DNA from: Galaxea fascicularis
Taxonomy: Eukaryota; Cnidaria; Anthozoa; Scleractinia; Euphylliidae
Reading direction: 5' to 3'
Assembly (NCBI GenBank): GCA_948470475.1
Contig: OX419337.1
Coordinates: forward strand, 37,496,536 to 37,560,535
DNA length: 64,000 nucleotides
The first letter of the stretch is position 1; every line of letters starts with the position of its first letter. This document shows positions 58,795 to 64,000 of the stretch, piece by piece. Made by a program: the position numbers and the translations under genes. The notes under the pieces were generated by a model. That model was not told the DNA's origin. It searched no databases and saw nothing but the letters and a program-made list of their open reading frames with translations.

Positions 58795-61088
58795 TCAGCG
58801 AACGTAGATCTTCCAGAAATCCCCGGATGACAAGTTGTTCACGCTTCCAGTATCATCGCAAAGCCATCTATTTGCAACCCAGTGGTATTTGTGAGCCACA
58901 TACGCCGCGAACGAAAAAAGCCGATCTTCTCCTTTGTGCAAATGGTCCCCCCATTTACCCACATACCGCTGCCCGTTGTCGTTTCCCCATTTAGCGCATT
59001 GTGCAGCCAGCCTCGAAGTGTCCCCCTCCATGCGAATAAATGAACTGCAGGAGCTTGGTAACACGTCGGTTTCACCACTGAAATATTGTACCACAGCTTC
59101 GCCTTTGTTGTCCAGTGTCGTCTTCAAGTGGATCGCAGTGCCTTTCTTTTTGCTGCAGTGGAATCTAATCTGACTAAACTGCGCATGAGCTCTCAGCTGC
59201 TTCATTGCACCTGACGTAAGTCCCATTCTGTTATTGCCATGATTGGTAATTTCTTTATAAGACGAGGAAGCACCGTTCCAGTTCGGCGGAGTAGAAGGGC
59301 TTTCCAGAACTAGGTTTGCAACCATGAGCCACCCACCTGAGAGTTAAAATTGAAACTGTTAATAAAGGAGGTTAGTTTCTGAATAAATTGTGGTGCTGCG
59401 TTGGAGGGGAAGTTGATAACACCACACTTTCATGTAGACTGTTAATAGTCACATAAAATCATTCTAGCTAAGAAAACTATAATTCAAAAGAGAAAAAAAG
59501 TCTAAGCATGACCGCAATGCACTCTCGGTTGTCTCGTAAGGCCCGATTCAGACGCCGTAATTTTCATGAACCGAGCCTAATTCATAGAATTAAGTACATG
59601 AAAAGTTCGGCATCTGAATCAATTAGGAACTGCTATTTTAAGTGGAACGACCTTCGTCAGCCCTTCTGCTCGCCCAGTGGCTTGGCCTGGAGTTTCGACT
59701 ATGCCCACTATGGAACGCCGAACTTAACGCATAAATTATTAAAACCACTCACAATATTCATTAGTTTTCGGCCTGGAACTGTATTAGGAACTGCTGAGGA
59801 ACGGCTAGTTAAGTTCGACCTCTGAATCAAAAAGCGTACTTTTGTTAATTTGGGTCCAAATTCGAATTGAGTTCAGCTCATGAAAAGTACGACGTCTCGG
59901 TGAACGGGGCCTAATGTCGTCGACTCGAATGAAAATAAAATCAGACTATTATAATTTCTTCTTCATCTAGAAACTGCGATGTTTTTAAATTCAAACAACA
60001 TAAATTTTTTTAAAACTAAGATCCTTCAAATTCTCACCAGGGTACGTGAAGAGAACTGAAGCCGAGGCTACACGAGCGAGTTTTTGCTTGCGATGGTGAT
60101 GTGATTTTTTTTAATTGTCGCATCGCCATCGCGCGGTGAAAATTACACTTGTAGCCACCCTCGCGCAAGCGCTGCGATGACAACAGCTAAAAAATTGCAG
60201 AAAAAAAAGTTGCGAGAAATTCAAGGAGTTGAACTTTCCGCGACAAAATCACAGACTCAGTAACTCGTGTAGCCACCACCGTTCGCCGGTGACACGACAA
60301 TTTCCAAAAAACTTGCATCGGTATCGCAAGCAAGAAATCGCTCGTGTGGCCGCGACTTTAGTTGAAATGTAAACAACAAAAATGAAGCATACCGCCATCA
60401 GTTGTCATGTCACAAAAAGCCTTGAATGAATCACCACTGCCATCTGGGTCGATCCAGTACTCCCCATCTCCGGTCGCGTCTCCGACCGTGGTGATGTGCT
60501 GGCAAGATTTGCCAGCCCTTGTTGAAACAGAACCGAGTAACGCTGTGAATAACAGACATTCGTCAGACGACGACAGCTTGGATTGAGTTCTTAATTAATT
60601 AAAGGGGCTCCGTCGTAATTACTTTTAAAGGGACTTTTACTCATGCCAGCTGACTTCCAGTGAAAAAAAATTATCTCTACAACTCACTTACCACGATCAG
60701 GATTCTCAGCATAAACAAAGACATCCATTGGCTTCAGTTTGTCAGGATTAGAACGATGCGTTTCGTTGTTAAACTGGCACGTTTTGTCGACAATGTTGTA
60801 ATTTAAACTTTGGCAATCCGGTCGAGTGTTACAAAAGCTATAACAAAACGCGAGTCGGTCAGCCGTGAACGATTTATAGACGTGTCCAACAAAGGCGAAG
60901 CCGGGATTCGAGCGCGGTTTGAGTTCACATCCAAGGCCATATACTTGCCATAAAACCGACAACAAGATGAAACTAACTAGAGAGAAAGCAGTCATCATCA
61001 CTGCTCGGAACAGCAGCATTGTCGTCTCTCTTAATACAGACGCTTCTTGCGTATACATAAAAACTAGTGATCCAGCCCGGGAGGTCAC
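58795..61088 (-). CDS. Secreted PAN/apple plus fibrinogen-like protein, resembling coral skeletal organic matrix protein 5
   Basis: Exons: 60692-61088 (donor CGTG|GTAAGT), 60393-60542 (acceptor TATTCACAG, donor GGCG|GTATGC) and 58795-59336 (acceptor ACTCTCAG, stop TGA). Both junctions are phase 1, giving 362 aa from the first ATG. A more likely start is the ATG at 61019 (MLLFRAV), which places a hydrophobic signal peptide directly at the N-terminus and gives 339 aa. Exon 1 then encodes a PAN/apple-like domain with cysteines in FCYSFC, DCQSLN and TCQFNN. Exon 2 carries GDGEYWIDPDGSG and AFCDMTTDG, and exon 3 begins GGWLMVANL, the N-terminal signature of fibrinogen-related or contactin-associated-like domains. 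The C-terminal part has paired cysteines and an aromatic end (FWKIYVR). Coral proteins of this build are found in skeletal matrix, so an extracellular role is likely; calcification versus lectin-like function cannot be decided here. Confidence 0.85.
60054..60363. mobile_element. MITE-like TIR element in intron 1 of the PAN/fibrinogen-like gene
   Basis: Left end 'AACTGAAGCCGAGGCTACAC' continuing 'GAGCGAGTTTTTGCTTGCGA'; right end (inverse) 'AACTAAAGTCGCGGCCACAC' continuing 'GAGCGATTTCTTGCTTGCGA'. The TIRs are imperfect over roughly 45 bp. No clear target duplication. The core 'ACACGAGC' followed by a T-run and 'CTTG' resembles the MITE in EIF3K intron 8. Confidence 0.7.
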
Positions 61089-63304
61089 ATTGGTTGCATA
61101 ACGTAACGAGTTCTCACTTCCGATTGGCGCTCCCCAACGTTCAAAATAACTTTGCTATAAGTCGAACTGTAAATCAGAAAACGTGCTGTAATTAATTTCA
61201 CCTGCCAAAACACAACACACTTTATTGAATTGCACTTATCAAGTGAAACTTTCAAAAGTCACAACATCTCAAAACATCACTGACAATTACACTTATGACT
61301 TCCTCGCTTCGCCTTCGTCTAGTCAAAAAGCCGGGAAAACATTTGACAGTTTCGTAACATGGGCCCGTGTCTTGAAAGTCCCGGTAACTTAACGGGCCCA
61401 CAAACCATATTTTGAACTCAAACTCTCCAAAAAGTAGGGTGTGTTCTGACCTCTAATGAAGTCCATTTTGTTTCTTTAGCTGATAACTTTACTGTATAAT
61501 TTTCAAAACCTTTTGAAACTCCCATCTGGAATGGAAAACAAAACTGCTTAACGGGCCCGGATAATTACCTGGAGCTTCGAGAAACTGCGGCCCCCAGGAG
61601 TCCCCACGAACTATAAAAAATTAAATAAGTTCGACTTCCTTAAAAAAAGATAACCAAAACCTGATGAACTTATGTATCCCCTTAAGCATGCCCTTCACTG
61701 AATAATTGTTTCGATAAATTACATTTTCCGAGGAATCAATCGAAACTCCAAATTTTAGAAAGAGAACGATTTGCAGAGAGAGAGCAACAGACTACCTTAA
61801 AAAAGGAGAAAACATGTAGACTAACCTGATCAAAGAACTTTCACGAGTTAAATAAATAATTAACTACTTAAGCAAACAAATATTATAACTACTAACATGG
61901 ATCACGGTTACACTGAGCAAAATCAGAGGGGAGAACAAATTGGGACAAACCAGCTATGGATTTGTTGCATTTCGCTGTGAAAAACGGGTTGGAAAGACTG
62001 GGGAAACCAGACGCCCTGATCAGAAAGAAACAGTGTAAAATTGTAAAGGCCGCAAAGCGTCGTCTGAGGGCATCTGAAACAATAGGAATCGAAGGAGCGA
62101 TCGAGCGAAGAGACGATGCCATTAGGACGCTTCGCGGTGTTTCTTCGCCTGTTTTACCTTTCTTGAGATCATGTCTCGTGTTTAGGAAACTTGTTGATGG
62201 ACTATAGATCTACCTTTTTTTTTCTCTTTTGACTGGTAACACTGAGTCTAGGTATTTTTGCAAAAAAAAAAAAAAAGAAAAGAAAAAAAGCTGACTTTTG
62301 AAACCTTATTACTTCTTCGTGGTAAGCAGCATCGACAGATGTAGGAAGAGAAGCTATCATGCCGGTCTAGCAATTTTTAATTAAAAAACCTCTCAAGAAC
62401 TGAAGGAATGTTTTCAGGCAATGCCTTTGGGCCAAACGTTTTGAATGGTTGATTCTTTACAATAATATTCTCATCAAATGCTCATGACAACAATTTCCCG
62501 AGTCGCTACCCTGAAATTCAGTTATTTCGGTTATTATTTGATTTGCTCGCTGGTTCACTTCGACTTTCGATTTTAATGTCATTGTGTTTAGCAGCCAATA
62601 GGAACTGGATCTGAAATCCAATTGGCCAGAGTTCCCGACCCCTCACGCATGTCAAAAAGGATCGCAACCTCTGGGGACGAGATTGAATTAAACAAACAGA
62701 TCAAAACTATTGCGCGTTGTAAATTGCGGAAAGGAGGCGTTAAAGGGTGGAAATAATTTGATAGGTTTTCTCTGAAATAATTTATAAAAATATGCATCGT
62801 CTTTACCAACAAATTCATCATCATCTATAATACAAAAATATTTTTCATACAAAGTGTGTTTAACTACAAAGTCAATCGAGTCGTACGTATGCATGACAGA
62901 AATAAATAACACAAAACATAACCAATAAAACAGAGTAGTTCCGACATCTAACAAAAGAAAATGGTTAGAGGAGCTAATACATTTTAATTTTTCTGAAAAA
63001 CCAAGCAACACTTATCCATATCTACCTATGTTGACAGCTATTCTCCAAAAACGTTATAAACGGGTTAGCTGTCCCGGAACTGCAAAATTAAACAACAAAG
63101 TTTTTTTTATCAGGAAGTGAAGAGTTTAAAAAAGGCCAAACCATACGTGGAATGATAATGGTTAGTATTTTTGTAGCCTTGAGCCCTCCTTTGCTGTAAT
63201 TATTTTAGAATACGCACCGCATCAATTTTAAGGGCGGCGACGGTTTACGACTCTCAAAGACGAAAGTACTTTATTAGTCTTCTGCGAAACTTCGTCTTTC
63301 GACA
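61089..63304. other. Intergenic DNA with A-rich tract
   Basis: Holds the upstream region of the minus-strand PAN/fibrinogen-like gene and an A-rich tract at about 62262-62290. Open frames of 83 and 107 codons at 61956-62207 (+) and 62688-63011 (-) have no recognised motif or supporting signals. Confidence 0.5.
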
Positions 63305-63955
63305 CAGTGTCTTTCAGAGTCTTAAACCGTAATAAGCATAACCTGAGTACCTTAAAAACTGGTAGTTAGGAAGTCTCTAATTGTCTCCAACCGTTGATGT
63401 TAACATTCTCAGGGGAAGAACTTGATAAGTGGATCAAAGAACAGAACTGGACGATAAAAGAAGACGGAAAAGTATTTATTTGCAACCAAGAAGCACACAT
63501 TAAGTCCAAGAACATAGCCGAGAAAATTGACTTTGACAGTGAGTTGCACAAAACAGTTGTAATCAACTTAACATACAGCCCAACCCTTCTGACTGAAAAC
63601 CTTGCGGTAGACAATCTCTTGTCCCTGTTACTCAACTTCTTTTTTTCGTTCTCTTTCGGTCAAAGAACTTTACTGGTTTTTTGGACCCTCGTAAGCTGCC
63701 GTCTTCATTTTCCGAAGGAAGGCTTTAAACAACGGCGTGCATAGACCCAAACTACCCTCTGGAAATTATCTTATTTCGGTCATTCTCTGGCTTATAATAG
63801 CTTAGATGAATTCTTATAACATTTTGTATTGTCCTTCACCAGGCGTTGCTGCGATAATTGCTTCGGCCAAATAGAAGATTTTACCCTGATGGATGAGGTG
63901 CTTTGCTCACTTTTAGTGAAGAAATGAACAACCAAAGAACAAGATCATTCATATA
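63305..63955 (+). repeat. Partial duplicate of the EIF3K 3' region
   Basis: Covers the equivalent of 51647-52695: end of intron 7, exons 8 and 9, intron 8 and start of the 3' UTR. The similarity begins near 'CAGTGTCTTTC' and stops after 'AACAAGATCATTCAT', where this copy runs into (TA)n. It lacks the intron 8 MITE and some adjacent bases. Confidence 0.9.
63413..63874 (+). pseudogene. EIF3K exons 8 and 9, duplicated fragment
   Basis: Exon 8 copy (63413-63538) and exon 9 copy (63843-63874) keep the TCTCAG and TTCACCAG acceptors, the CA|GTGAGT donor and an intact frame to TAG. Relative to the EIF3K exons, exon 8 has three differences (one amino-acid change, Lys to Gln in KEKNW/KEQNW). Exon 9 has six, mostly synonymous, with one Gly-to-Ala change. 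No copies of exons 1-7 are visible between 52.9 and 63.3 kb, so it cannot make full eIF3k by itself. It could serve as alternative 3' exons by long-range splicing, or be a recent fragment not yet decayed. Confidence 0.88.
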
Positions 63956-64000
63956 TATATTTAGGCGAGCCTAAAAGCGGAGCTCCACAGTTCTTTCCTT

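Noticed and set aside
61956..62207. 83-codon plus-strand frame rich in Lys/Arg
   Set aside because: Helical, basic composition is suggestive, but there is no family recognition, no signals, and a 76-codon frame overlaps on the other strand.
62688..63011. 107-codon minus-strand frame upstream of the EIF3K duplicate
   Set aside because: AT-rich composition and no motif; not part of the EIF3K duplication.

Overview
The window is nuclear DNA of an animal, most probably a stony coral (Cnidaria: Scleractinia). It is AT-rich. Its genes are split by GT-AG introns, plus one minor-class intron, and are separated by long gene-poor stretches crowded with transposons. One gene has the PAN plus fibrinogen-like architecture of coral skeletal organic matrix proteins, and several short repeats are ones I associate with coral genomes. 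The species cannot be named from the sequence.

Layout. 1-12.6 kb: intergenic, with one degenerate repeat array and a (TA)n tract. 12.6-15.9 kb (-): an uninterrupted L1/Tx1-like LINE ORF2. 22.1-23.4 kb: a 1.25 kb inverted-repeat element bounded by TTAA that carries a two-exon gene for a stand-alone P2X7 'ballast' (Cys-rich C-terminal) domain. 25.1-33.4 kb (-): a three-exon HLX/H2.0-class homeobox gene, 222 aa, with two eh1-like repressor motifs in exon 1; its introns hold a TIR element with a 5-bp target-site duplication and other repeats. 36.5-39.9 kb: a foldback (palindromic) element with an exact TTAACT duplication whose interior is a Penelope-like RT plus an inverted partial copy. 40.8-44.9 kb: degenerate tandem repeats, a hAT-like insertion with a recognisable empty site, and a 28-bp minisatellite. 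46.2 kb: a tRNA-derived SINE. 48.0-52.9 kb (+): EIF3K in nine coding exons, 216 aa, including an AT-AG U12-type intron. 58.8-61.1 kb (-): a three-exon secreted PAN/fibrinogen-like gene. 63.3-63.95 kb (+): a second copy of only the last two EIF3K exons and the intron between them.

The host genes do not form a pathway: a translation initiation factor subunit, a developmental transcription factor and a secreted matrix or lectin-like protein are simply neighbours. Much of the rest is recognisable as at least ten transposon or repeat families. Exon boundaries were worked out by hand from splice signals, reading phase and remembered family alignments; none has been checked against transcripts.
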